DNA of 64,000 nt from Misgurnus anguillicaudatus. Lineage: Eukaryota; Chordata; Actinopteri; Cypriniformes; Cobitidae. The position numbers and the translations under genes were made by a program. How positions within the stretch are numbered: position 1 is the stretch's first letter; each line of letters opens with the position of its first letter. Shown here in pieces: positions 22,327 to 32,397 of this stretch. Under the pieces are notes generated by a model. It searched no databases, was not told the DNA's origin, and saw nothing but the letters and a program-made list of their open reading frames with translations. Location: NCBI RefSeq assembly GCF_027580225.2, contig NW_027395284.1, forward strand, positions 391,478 to 455,477, given 5' to 3'.

Positions 22327-23935
22327 TAGCAGTACAATGTGACTAACCAGAATAATCAAGGTTTTTAGTATATTTATTTATTGCTATGTGGCAAACAAGT
22401 TACCAGTAGGTTCAGTAGATTCTCAGAAAACAAATGAGACCCAGCATTCATGATATGCACGCTCTTAAGGCTGTGCAATTGGGCAATTAGTTGAATTAGT
22501 TGAAAGGGGTGTGTTCAAAAAAATAGCAGTGTGGCATTCAATCACTGAGGTCATCAATTTTGTGAAGAAACAGGTGTGAATCAGGTGGCCCCTATTTAAG
22601 GATGAAGCCAACACTTGTTGAACATGCATTTGAAAGCTGAGGAAAATGGGTCGTTCAAGACATTGTTCAGAAGAACAGCGTACTTTGATTAAAAAGTTGA
22701 TTGGAGAGGGGAAAACCTATAAAGAGGTGCCAAAAATTGATAGGCTGTTCAGCTAAAATGATCTCCAATGCCTTAAAATGGAGAGCAAAACCAGAGAGAC
22801 GTGGAAGAAAACGGAAGACAACCATCAAAATGGATAGAAGAATAACCAGAATGGCAAAGGCTCAGCCAATGATCACCTCCAGGATGATCAAAGACAGTCT
22901 GGAGTTACCTGTAAGTACTGTGACAGTTAGAAGACGTCTGTGTGAAGCTAATCTATTTTCAAGAATCCCCGCAAAGTCCCTCTGTTAAAAAAAGGCATGT
23001 GCAGAAGAGGTTACAATTTGCCAAAGAACACATCAACTGGCCTAAAGAGAAATGGAGGAACATTTTGTGGACTGATGAGAGTAAAATTGTTCTTTTTGGG
23101 TCCAAGGGCCACAGGCAGTTTGTGAGACGACCCCCAAACTCTGAATTCAAGCCACAGTACACAGTGAAGACAGTGAAGCATGGAGGTGCAAACATCATGA
23201 TATGGGCATGTTTCTCCTACTATGGTGTTGGGCCTATTTATCGCATACCAGGGATCATGGATCAGTTTGCTTATGTTAAAATACTTGAAGAGGTCATGTT
23301 GCCCTATGCTGAAGAGGACATGCCCTTGAAATGGTTGTTTCAACAAGACAATGACCCAAAACACACTAGTAAACGGGCAAAGTCTTGGTTCCAAACCAAC
23401 AAAATTAATGTTATGGAGTGGCCAGCCCAATCTCCAGACCTTAATCCAATTGAGAACTTGTGGGGTGATATCAAAAATGCTGTTTCTGAAGCAAAACCAA
23501 GAAATGTGAATGAATTGTGGAATGTTGTTAAAGAATCATGGAGTGGAATAACAGCTGAGAGGTGCCACAAGTTGGTTGACTCCATGCCACACAGATGTCA
23601 AGCAGTTTTAAAAAACTGTGGTCATACAACTAAATATTAGTTTAGTGATTCACAGGATTGCTAAATCCCAGAAAAAAAATGTTTGTACAAAATAGTTTTG
23701 AGTTTGTACAGTCAAAGGTAGACACTGCTATTTTTTTTAACACACCCCTTTCAACTAATTGCCCAATTGCACAGCCTTAAGAGCGTGCATTTCATGAATG
23801 CTGGGTCTTGTTTGTTTTCTGAGAATCTACTGAACCTACTGGTAACTTGTTGGCCACATAGCAATAAAAAATATACTAAAAACCTTGATTATTCTGGTTA
23901 GTCACATTGTACTGCTATTATTTTGAACAATACTG
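22327..23935 (+). mobile_element. Tc1-like transposon, left end truncated
   Basis: Long inverted repeats: the left TIR begins at about GCAGTACAATGTGACTAACC (22329), and the inverse at the right continues to CAATACTG at 23935, followed by TA. The right TIR is about 17 bp longer, so the outer end of the left TIR is missing. The related element at 36.96-38.76 kb shows the uninterrupted sequence (GTATTAGATATATATGCTTTAG near 37740-37757), which proves the insertion. Subterminal TTGGGCAATTAGTTGAATT and its inverse delimit the region next to the transposase. Confidence 0.93.
22646..23640 (+). pseudogene. Tc1-like transposase, two frameshifts
   Basis: Cut-and-paste DDE transposase. It starts at ATG 22646 (MGRSRHCSEEQRTLIKKLIG), shifts frame near 22730-22745, continues with IGCSAKMISNALKW and the basic RRGRKRK linker between the two helix-turn-helix units, then shifts again near 22960-22985. 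The last 232-residue frame has the catalytic domain: WTDES (first D), QQDNDPKH (second D) and NPIENLW (E). The spacing of 34 residues between the second D and E gives DD34E, the Tc1 signature. The catalytic triad is intact, but the N-terminal DNA-binding part is out of frame, so the gene is dead. It ends at 23640. Confidence 0.95.
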
Positions 23936-24596
23936 TATATGCTTTAGCTCTTAAAGTGTGCGGATCTGTTGACTTGCATGACGGAGCACTGGGGTTTCTG
24001 CAAAATATCTTCTTTATTGTTCTGCTGATGAAAAAAAACATATTGGATGGTGTAAGTGTTATAAATAAACTTGATTTTGAAAGTATGCTACCGTTTTATT
24101 ACAGTTTGTTGAACAACGTTCATTCATGCTTCAGACTCAAATATAGAGCGGAAGTATATACGCGGTTGTGAGGTATCTGAAAAAATTGTTCCACTATAGC
24201 AAATAACACGGATTGAAATCATACATTGCGCCAATATATTTGTTTTTAATCATCAACGAACACCACGAACCACTCGGTGAGTAGTACAGTTTTGAAAATG
24301 AACGTTAAGTGTTGTTTTAATGACATGTTTGTGCATGGCCATTGACTTCCATTCTGAAGCAGTCAAGAGACGCTTCTAAATGAGTTGAAAAGTCAAGACA
24401 CGACCCATTGTCAAAATTTCTGTGTCCATCACTGTAGTTCATTCAAAACAAACCAGAAATGAGACTCAAAGTGTTAAATACCGGAATTATCCTTTAACTC
24501 TATTCTTACTTGTAAACATGTCTACTTGCTAGTTTACAAAAAAAAGTGTTTTAGGTTGCTTTCAAAGCAAGGTGTGTAATACTTCCATTACGTACA

Positions 24597-24657
24597 TGTA
24601 GATTTAAGATTTTCTTCCCACTTTTGTAGACAGGAGTTGGAATATCATCATGGGGTT
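24597..24657 (-). CDS. Putative internal exon of the minus-strand fish gene
   Basis: On the minus strand a TTTTTCTCTACAG acceptor precedes 24657. In the frame that joins the exon at 24739-24863 it reads EPHDDIPTPVYKSGKKILNL. The donor is uncertain (GTACGT at about 24596). It is assigned to the same gene as 24739-24863 by proximity, phase and strand; no domain is recognised. Confidence 0.3.
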
Positions 24658-24738
24658 CTGTAGAGAAAAATGTTTAGGTTAAATTAGTAACTTCATTGTC
24701 ATAATACTCAGCAAACAACTTTGTATTATCAAGTTTAC

Positions 24739-24863
24739 CTGGAGGTGATTTGTTGATGTTCCTGGATGGGAAGTTGCAGGATTCTGTCTGTAAAATGCAG
24801 TGCCCAAGTTTCAAATAGCTTTTCGGCATGGTCAGGAAATAACACAGAGAAGTCTTGTGAACT
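24739..24863 (-). CDS. Putative internal exon of the minus-strand fish gene
   Basis: 125 nt between a TTTTCAG acceptor and a CAG/GTAAAC donor on the minus strand. Two frames are open. One reads SSQDFSVLFPDHAEKLFETW; the other joins the next exon without a stop. Which is used cannot be decided here. Context: it lies between the putative first coding exon (29.2-29.3 kb) and the terminal exon (16.3-16.6 kb), and transposons around it stop short of it. Confidence 0.35.
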
Positions 24864-25186
24864 CTGAAAATGACAAATCATGCATTCATTTTCAATAAAA
24901 CTTTAATGTTAATTTATGCACTAATGAACGCTATAGGCCTATGGCTTAGCTTGTCAGTGAACTACGGCTGCGTGTAGTAAATGGTGCTTCACCTGTTTTC
25001 AGATGATGGCAATTTACTACTAATCACAGAACCGGCTTTACCAATGAGATGCGCTTGGCAAAAATTATATGAAACCCCGGATTTACTCACCTCAAAGCCA
25101 TCCGAGATGCATATGTCCATCATTTTTCAGACTAACATATTTTCAGTTATTTTAGAAAATGTCTTAGATCTTTCAGTTAAAGCAAG

Positions 25187-26647
25187 ATGGCGCCGTTGTG
25201 TGTGGCTTGCCGTCTGCTCCCGTCTGTGTCTCTGAGTTTGTCTATGTTACTGTGTCTCTGGCTTTTATTTCAAGTTGTTTCACCACTATTAGTGTATGAT
25301 CGTGAAACCCTTTTAAATTTGCGAATCTCTACGGACGCAGTTTTTACACAGGGTCAAAGAGGTCCATATTATTCCCCTCCCCCTTGGCTAACATCTCTAC
25401 CGGCAAATTTACGCCGAACGTCGTGCTTTTTACCTGTAAAAAGACGCCGGAAAAGACGAGGAAAACGAGGAGGCGTAGCTATAAAGATTAAATTCTTACT
25501 GTTAGCAAAAAGAGACTCTAGATCCTGTTTGGATGTTTTAAATCATCATGGTGTGGATTATAGACGCTCTGTCATATGGCGTCCATCGGATCCTGTTTGT
25601 TCCGGGATTATACCAGTTTTACCGACGACCTCTGCCCAGCTATCTCGGCCACGTCCACCTCGGCTTCGGCGGGGCGGTGTACGTTCACACAATCTCCGCT
25701 CGCTATGTCGGACAACACAAGCGGCGGATGGTTCGGTGCAGGTAAGAATGGCGTTAGTAAATGCAAGATCAGCGGTGAATAAGACTTTCATCCTTAATGA
25801 TTTCTTCACTTCAAATTCGCTGGACTTTTTATTTGTGACGGAAACCTGGTTTACGGCTGGGGATGTGAGTCCATTTTCCGAACTATTACCCGACAACTGT
25901 ACATTTTTTAATTCCCCGCGAACGGCGAGAAGGGGAGGTGGTTTGGCAACCATTTTCAAAGAAAACTTCTCTAGTCGGGTCTTAAAGACGGATGCATATA
26001 ATAGTTTTGAACTTCAACTCCTGGTACTGGGCTCTGTAAATCCATTGGTAATTGCATTGATTTATCGACCCCCAAAACCTCATAAAGACTTTCTGGTGGA
26101 TTTCTCTGCGTTTTTAAGTGGTATCATCCTTACTTTTGATAGACTTTTAATCCTTGGGGATTTTAATATTCATGTGTGCTGTCCCACCAATGTGTTGGCA
26201 AAGGATTTTATTAGTCTTTTAGACTCATTTGATCTGCTGCAACTAGTGAACAGTCCTACTCATTCACATGGCCATACACTTGACCTTGTGCTCTGCCGCG
26301 GCTTTTCAGTGCTGGACATTGAAGTAGGTGAATGCAGTTTTTCAGATCATAAGCCTGTTTTATTTACTCTCTCACTGTCTTCTCCTGCTGTTAAATCATG
26401 TAAACCAGCCTATATGACTCGTATGATATCTTCCACTACATCTGAGACCTTTTCATTAATGTTTAATGAGTTTTCTCAACCACGTGGCTCTTTTCCATCT
26501 GATCAAAGTGCTGATGAGCTTATACACTGTTTTAATGATGTTTGCACTAATATCCTGGACTGTGTAGCTCCTAAGCAGCTTAGAAAATCTAAATCTAGGT
26601 CTGTACCATGGTTTAATGATGCTACACGTGCCCTGAGACAGACTTAG
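25187..26647 (+). pseudogene. L2-like LINE: N-terminal region and AP endonuclease
   Basis: 486-residue frame starting MAPLCVACRLLPS with a hydrophobic segment, a basic patch (RRRKRRGKRGG), then an APE-like endonuclease from about residue 188: VNARSAVNK, FVTETWF, GGGLATIFK, LIYRPPKPH, LILGDFNIH, HTLDLVLCRG and SFSDHKPVLF. These blocks include the catalytic N, E, D/N and D-H residues. The frame stops at 26647 just after VPWFNDATRALRQ, where LINE polyproteins normally continue into RT; a one-base shift near 26640 restores the downstream frame. The endonuclease would nick target DNA for target-primed reverse transcription. Confidence 0.88.
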
Positions 26648-28535
26648 AAAAGCAGAAAGAAGGTGGAAGAAGGATAAGCTCCAGATTTCATTTGAAATCT
26701 TAAGGTCGGCGCTATCTCAATATCAGAAAGCCGTAAGACTGGCTAAGTCAATGTATTTGTCGGAGCTCATTGAGAAGAATGTTCATAAACCAAGAATGAT
26801 TTTTAATACTATAAATGCTGTGGTGAATCCACCTGTTTATAAGGACCTTTTTGAAACGACTGAAATGTGTGAGAGGTTTGGTCTTTTTTTTGTAGAGAAG
26901 ATAAGGGAAATTAGGCAGAATATTAGTCCTGCTAATTATGATCCTGCTGTGTATTATAATCCCAAAGCCATTTTTAGCCAGTTTAGTCCAGTTTCATTTT
27001 CTTGTCTTCAGGACATTGTGAAGCAGTTAAAACCATTTGGGTCTCCTGGTGATGTTATGTCTCCTCGTCTTTTTAAAGAAGTTTTTGATGTGGTGGGTCC
27101 TGTCTTCCTGGTTTTTATTAATAAGTGTCTAGAATCAGGAATGGTACCTGATTGTTTGAAGCATGCAATTGTGAAACCACTCTTAAAAAGTCCAAATTTG
27201 GATCCTTTAATTTTATCTAATTTTAGGCCTGTCTCTAATATTTCCTTTTGCTCCAAAATTTTGGAGAAAGTGGTCTTTCAGCAACTGCAGAAGTTTTTGA
27301 ATGATAACAAGATTTTTGATGTTTTCCAATCAGGTTTTAGAAAGTTTCATTCTACAGAGACAGCACTGGTAAAAGTTTTAAATGATATTTTAATGGCTAC
27401 TGATTCAGGCGACTCTGTTGTGCTGGTATTATTAGATTTAAGTGCGGCATTTGATACAGTGGACCATGAGGTCTTGATTGCCCGGCTAGAACGAGTTGTA
27501 GGCCTCAGTGGAACAGTATTAAGCTGGGTTCGATCATATCTTAAAAATAGAAGTTTTTCAGTCAATATTGGAGGTAATTTCTCTGGGGTGTTTCCCCTGA
27601 CGTGTGGGGTCCCCCAAGGTTCTATTTTAGCACCGTTATTGTTTTCTCTATATATGCTTCCTTTAGCGTCTATTTTTGCAAAGTATGGCTTATACTATCA
27701 CTGCTATGCAGATGATACACAACTTTATTTGCCTTTAAAGAAAAAAAATGGTATAGACTCCCTCAGTGCCTGTCTCTCTGATGTTAAAGCCTGGATGTCC
27801 TTGAATTTTTTAAATCTGAATGAGAAGAAAACGGAGATCATTGTGTTTGGCTCGCCTGATGTTCTGGAAAATTCTTTTGGAAATTCTGGTATTTTATCTT
27901 CTTCGATCAAATCAAGTGTAAAAAACTTAGGTGTATTTTTCGATAGTGCACTAAAATTTGATAGGCAAATAAATGCAGTTGTAAAAGCGAGTTTTTACCA
28001 ATTACGCATGCTGGCTAAAGTAAAGACCTTTCTTTCTTTTAAACACTTAGAAATTGCAACCCACGCTTTTATTTCGTCCAGAATTGATTATTGTAATGCG
28101 CTGTATTTGGGAATAAATAGCTCGTTAATAGCGAGATTACAAATGGTTCAAAATTCCGCTGCGCGGCTGTTAACCGGCGTTCGTAAATACGAACATATTT
28201 CTCCTGTGCTAATGTCTTTACATTGGCTTCCGGTACAGTGTAGAATTGATTTTAAAGTGCTTTTGCTCGTTTTTAAATCGTTAAATGGACTCGCGCCCCT
28301 CTACCTCTCGGATTTGTTGTGTGAATATCGTCCAGAAAGAACTCTTCGGTCTGCCAACCAGAATCTGTTAACTGTTCCAAAGTCCAAATTAAAATCTAGG
28401 GGTGATCGAGCTTTTGCCATAGCCGCACCTAAACTTTGGAACACTTTACCGCTTCATATAAGAATATCCCCAACATTACATATTTTTAAATCAAAGTTAA
28501 AAACATACTTTTTTACTAAGGCCTATGACTCGTGA
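26640..28535 (+). pseudogene. L2-like LINE: reverse transcriptase
   Basis: Continuation of the LINE polyprotein in the next frame; the open stretch with an ATG starts at 26751. RT blocks are complete: LKPFGSPGDVMSPRLFKEV, NFRPVSNISFCSKILEKVV, QSGFRKFHSTETAL, LDLSAAFDTVDHEVL, CGVPQGSILAPLLFSLYM, catalytic CYADDTQLY, then NEKKTEIIVFG and KNLGVFFD. The C-terminus has RLLTGVRKYEHISPVL, LHWLPVQCRIDFK and LWNTLPLHIR, typical of L2/CR1. No internal stop is seen, so this is a relatively young copy apart from the frameshift at 26640. Confidence 0.92.
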
Positions 28536-29207
28536 TGATATTTGTTGTCTGATGTTGATGTGGTTTGTATATTTCTGTTTTTTTAATTAGTCATTATCTC
28601 ATTGTACAGCACATTGGTCAACTGGAGTTGTTTTTAATCGTGCTTTATAAATAAATTGAGACTTGAGACTTAATCAAATGTAAAGTTACGGTAACGCCGC
28701 CATCTTGGTTGCGTCCAAATCTAAGATGACGGTGTTACCGGAAGGTAGTTATTTTCATTTATAAAGTTTTAAATGTGGATATTTCTACAACAAAACGGCG
28801 CGGATTACCCTCAGAAGCCCTTTTGTTTATCATCGTGGAGCCGTGTGGATTTCTTTTGTGAAGGATGGATGCACATTTTTTTAACTTGAAGGAGTGGACA
28901 CCGTAACTTTCCATTTGATTAAATAAAAGATCTAAGACATTTTCTAAAATAACTGAAAATTAGTTTGTCTAAAAAATTATGGACATATGCCTCGTGGATG
29001 GCTTGGGCGTGAGTAAATCATGGGTTTCATTTTTGGCCAAACTATGCCTTTAATTGTGCAACCTTACATGCCACTTTTGAAAATGGCATACTCCTCACAG
29101 CAAAATAATCAGGGATTCTTAATAAAGAAATGCTTTGATATGCCTCATTGTAATATCAACATATAACTTTGAATAGTAAAAGACAAACAAATGCATTTTC
29201 ATGTTAC

Positions 29208-29318
29208 CTGTAAAGAACTTGGTAAAAGCTGGTATCATAACCTCCACATTCCATTGTTTAAGCTTCTCCAGGACAAAATTATCCATCTTTTATCCGTCTC
29301 TACAGGGTCTGTGGAAAA
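29208..29318 (-). CDS. Putative first coding exon of the minus-strand fish gene
   Basis: On the minus strand a CCACAG acceptor precedes 29318, ATG is at 29286-29284, and the exon encodes MDNFVLEKLKQWNVEVMIPA followed by FTKFFTG up to a GTAACA donor at 29207. The MD-x-(L/V)LEKL-x-W start is one I recognise from an expanded group of fish proteins; helix 1 of a SAM-like domain is a possible reading. The presumed later exons lie at 24.86-24.60 kb and 16.65-16.34 kb on the same strand, with only transposons between. The link between exons is inference. Confidence 0.45.
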
Positions 29319-30840
29319 AGAGCTAGAACTGTGACTTAAGTGGGCACCATTTCTCAGAAATAAAAACATCTGAAAAAGACAAAAATGTCTGTTACTTACA
29401 CAGACCAAATGAGACTTCACAATATGTGACCGTGTCTGTTAACTCAAGGTTAAAGTTTCATAATCTAAACATGAGATTAAAAACATCAGTTTGATTTTAA
29501 CTTTTACAACAAATGATTATTTATTTAAAACGTACACGTTTCTTCCTCATATTAACGTTATCTGTTTTAAACTGGATTTCTAAACCATTAGAATACGTTA
29601 ACGTTACCTTCTAACTTTATCTAAAATTACGTTTCTATTAAAACAAGCCATGAGACATATTTCATAAAACGTTTGATCAAACGAAATATTTAAATCATTT
29701 AAAAGCAAGCATAAACATAGTTTAGATTTACTGGACATTACAGACTAGTCAACGGAAGCGAATAAAACTAGTTTAATAACAGTCATGTGAACCATACTTT
29801 TGCATTCAGAAATAGTTTAAATGATTAAAAACAATGATACAAACCTTGTTCCTTCAAATAAATCAAAGATAAGTCGATGAAAAACCGTTCATAAATCCTG
29901 AGGGGATAAACTCCCGCGTCAGGTAACGTTGCAGTGAGAAGCAGGAGTTCAGCTGACGCGTCTGTGTGGGGGGATGGGAGGAGTTCTCTCTGGGAAAGAA
30001 CAACACTGACACCCGGTGTTCACGCCTGGAACATTCCGACTGTGTAATTAAATTTTAAAATTGGCGCTCTCTTTACAAATTGACTGCAAATTTGAACATT
30101 ATACATATATTCTCGCCTGAACTTATCTTAAAAATACATTTTGTGAACCAGAGAAAATATTAGTAACAATATTTAATTTAAAAGATATTTTTAACCGCTA
30201 ATAGCCTACATCCTACCCAAAACAGTTTATTAAAATCATGTACTATTAGAAATAAAAAGCATAACAGACAGACAAGTGTAATCACAAAACACACTGCATG
30301 AAAAGAGGTGTATCCGTAAATTCCTGTATACACCACTGATTTTCAGAAGTAGCCTATCTACTAGTTCCACTTCTAATTCCACCAAGTTAGGATACTCCCG
30401 TAATGATACCAATTCGGATGTATTTTGCTGAAAGGATATTCCCGTGGTATATGCAGCCATTTGTTGCCATGGCAAATAATCCCATTGAAGATTTTGGCAA
30501 GGGCCACTTTCACACCTACAGAGGTACTGGAATTTCGCACCTTTGCGCAATTCTGGTGTCCCCATTGGTGTGTAATCTCAACACTGATTGGTGGCTTTAA
30601 AAAAACCCTTCCAAAACTCTGACAACTATTGGGACACTACTTTGAAACTTTCCTGTTGAGATGATTTCATTGGTTACACTTTTTATTTAGCCCAACGCAA
30701 GCCCTCATAGCTTAGTGAATTGATTGGTTATTTGCCTAATAAGCAGATAGACTACATCGCTCCCCCCCACACTATATACTACTATACACCCCCAAAACCC
30801 TTAAAAAAAAAAAATTGAATTTACTCTGAAATGTTTATTT
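29319..30840. other. No firm gene; probable 5' region of the minus-strand gene
   Basis: Contains a possible 5' exon end (minus strand, TTTGAAGGAACAAG before GTTTGTATC near 29850) and GC-richer sequence around 29920-30010. The 30.06-30.84 kb part shows no recognised family. The 109-residue minus-strand open frame at 30236-30565 has no motif that I know. Confidence 0.3.
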
Positions 30841-31543
30841 AAAGGTATAGCGGAAGATTTTCCCGTATTATTTAAAAGAACCGCCCCTCGATATTTTTAA
30901 AAAAATGCACATGCAACACTCTCCCTCCCTCCTCCCGAGAGGGAACGCCTGTTAAACGCGTGCACGAGACAGAGACAGAGAGAGATCATGCAGGAGCTCA
31001 GTTCTTCTCTTCGCTCTGTTTACAAGTTGCTGTCGGCATGTTTATCGTGTCTGTGCGGTTCGTGACTTGTGCCAGGGCTAGCATCGCTAATCATAGCTTA
31101 CATCAACTTTTACTAGCAGTGTTTTTAAATGGATTTCTCCAAATAGCATGACAAAATGTACCTTTCCAGTAGAAACTTCGCGTGGGAAGCCCAACCTGTC
31201 CTTTTAGCTCACGCCAGCGTGTGAAATAGTCTCCCATAAACACTCTGGTCTTGTTTCTTTCTTTATAGTCCTTTCTCTTCTTGTCACACAATTCGTAGAC
31301 ACTTTTTCTCTTGCGACCCTCAGACATTTTGAAAAAAACACAGTGAGAACGCGACCTTCAACGAATGGTTGAAACCGTAGCACAACACACATACACGTGA
31401 AAGTGCGCATGTGCAGAAAGCGAACCTAGAGGCGAGTGCGTACGGCGGTTATACGTCAACATATAATCAGAATGATTGACATCTGGGATGACCAATAACA
31501 GTGGTGATCCACCCGGAAAACGAAAATCTTCCGCTATACCTTT
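30841..31543. mobile_element. AAAGGTATAGCGGAAGATTTT inverted-repeat element
   Basis: Left end AAAGGTATAGCGGAAGATTTT at 30841 and exact inverse AAAATCTTCCGCTATACCTTT at 31523-31543. About 700 bp. It contains a minus-strand coding relic at 31103-31327. The right 185 bp are duplicated at 33983-34168 as part of the long direct repeat around the adjacent LINE. Confidence 0.8.
31103..31327 (-). pseudogene. Coding relic within the inverted-repeat element
   Basis: 74-residue frame beginning MSEGRKRKSVYELCDKKRKD, then KTRVFMGDYFTRWRELKGQV and GLPT. The pattern (short basic start, then R-V-x-x-G-x-x-F-x-R-W-R-E-L-K) is one I associate with first exons of fish DNA-transposon-encoded proteins, family uncertain. 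After GLPT the sequence is probably intronic or recombined. It is likely what remains of the autonomous parent. Confidence 0.4.
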
Positions 31544-31829
31544 AATTAAAAAAATAACTGAACAATCCACAATTGTCAAAATCACAAAACAATATTTTAT
31601 ACACAAATATCAAAAGTTGCATACATAAACAATAACTGATACAGACAGATAAAGCAATATAAGAGTAAAATAAAACAAAATGTAAGAAACAATGAAAACT
31701 ACGTTTAAAGCAGTACAATGTAATGTAGCAGTGGCGGCTCATGACTGCTCATCCGAGGGATGCAAATTCAAAATAAGTTTTCGGAGTGTCATGTGTGCTT
31801 ATATTTTTAAAATGTGTTTGTTGCGTCAT
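31359..31829. repeat. Long direct repeat, copy 1 (flanks a LINE)
   Basis: About 471 bp, from CAACGAATGGTTGAAACC to GTTTGTTGCGTCAT. It recurs at 33983-34460 in direct orientation with roughly a dozen differences. Copy 1 abuts the 3' tail of the LINE; copy 2 abuts its 5'-truncated end. Confidence 0.93.
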
Positions 31830-32056
31830 CAATCAATCAATCAATCAAATTCTTTTATTCAGCCATCATATTGTTACAAACACAAAATAATCTCATACAC
31901 AACTAAATAATATCTTCCAATGCTGAATAGGAGCATGAGGAAGACATCGTCTTATAAATGCCCCTTTTCCCAAATATCTAGTCTAGCACAGAATATATAG
32001 CTCGTATTGCTCCCATTCTCTATATCAAAGTGCAATTTTACTTCACATGTATATAA

Positions 32057-32369
32057 TTAAAGGGATACTTCACCGATTTAGCATTCAGCTTTGTATCTGT
32101 AGAAACCCGGCAGTATTACTGAATGACCATGTTTCCCTCGCTCATTTCCCCCTGAGAGGAGAGATATCTGCATTTTGGTTCTGCAAAAAAGTCCTCCGAT
32201 GATGTAATATGACGATTTTTGCATCATCGGAGGACTTTTTTGCAGAACCAAAATGCAGATATCTCTCCTCTCAGGGGGAAATGATGGAGGGAAACATGGT
32301 CATTCAGTAATACTGCCGGGTTTCTACAGATACAAAGCTGAATGCTAAATTGGTAAAGTATCCCTTTAA
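32057..32369. mobile_element. Near-perfect palindromic TTAA MITE
   Basis: TTAA at 32057-32060 and 32366-32369 flank AGGGATACTTCACCG ... inverse. The two arms (about 150 bp each) are almost exact inverse copies, meeting near GATGATGTAATATGACGATT. The TTAA duplication suggests a piggyBac-like origin. It can fold into one long hairpin. Confidence 0.9.
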
Positions 32370-32397
32370 CAATTCCATATTTATCAAAAATTGATTC

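Larger units (their letters stand above)
21519..24495. mobile_element. Long-inverted-repeat DNA element, copy 1, carrying a Tc1 insertion
   Basis: Left arm begins near AAAGGATAATTCGGGTATTTAAC; right arm ends GTTAAATACCGGAATTATCCTTT. The arms pair over at least 200 bp (the AGTCAAGAGACGCTTCTAAATG region at the right versus its inverse at the left). Between them lies sequence related to the hAT-like element at 212-1195, starting TAGGGCTGGACCAGAATATT at 21962. A Tc1 transposon is inserted at about 22327-23935. No transposase of its own was found. An 87-residue open frame at 21728-21991 (minus) lies in the arm and is probably not a gene. Confidence 0.75.
25181..28671 (+). mobile_element. L2/CR1-clade LINE retrotransposon
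   Basis: Starts AGCAAGATGGCGCC and ends with TAAATAAATTGAGACTTGAGACTT, a short 7-bp tandem tail instead of poly(A), as in L2-like LINEs. It carries an endonuclease frame and a reverse transcriptase frame in order. The left and right flanks (GTTAA / TAATCAAATG) rejoin to the order seen in the other arm of the host foldback element. Confidence 0.85.
25050..29051. mobile_element. Foldback DNA element split by an L2-like LINE
   Basis: The sequences 25130-25180 and 28918-28965 are inverted copies (TTTTCAGTTATTTTAGAAAA, then TGTCTTAGATCTTT), and the similarity extends outward to GGCAAAAATTATATGAAACC and GGTTTCATTTTTGGCCAAAC. The right terminus is CCAAACTATGCCTTT near 29051; the left terminus is poorly defined. 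The LINE at 25181-28671 sits exactly within the left arm, where the right arm shows the uninterrupted order. Confidence 0.6.

Noticed and set aside
30236..30565. 109-residue minus-strand frame as a gene
   Set aside because: No recognised motif, no splice or polyadenylation context, and AT-rich flanks.
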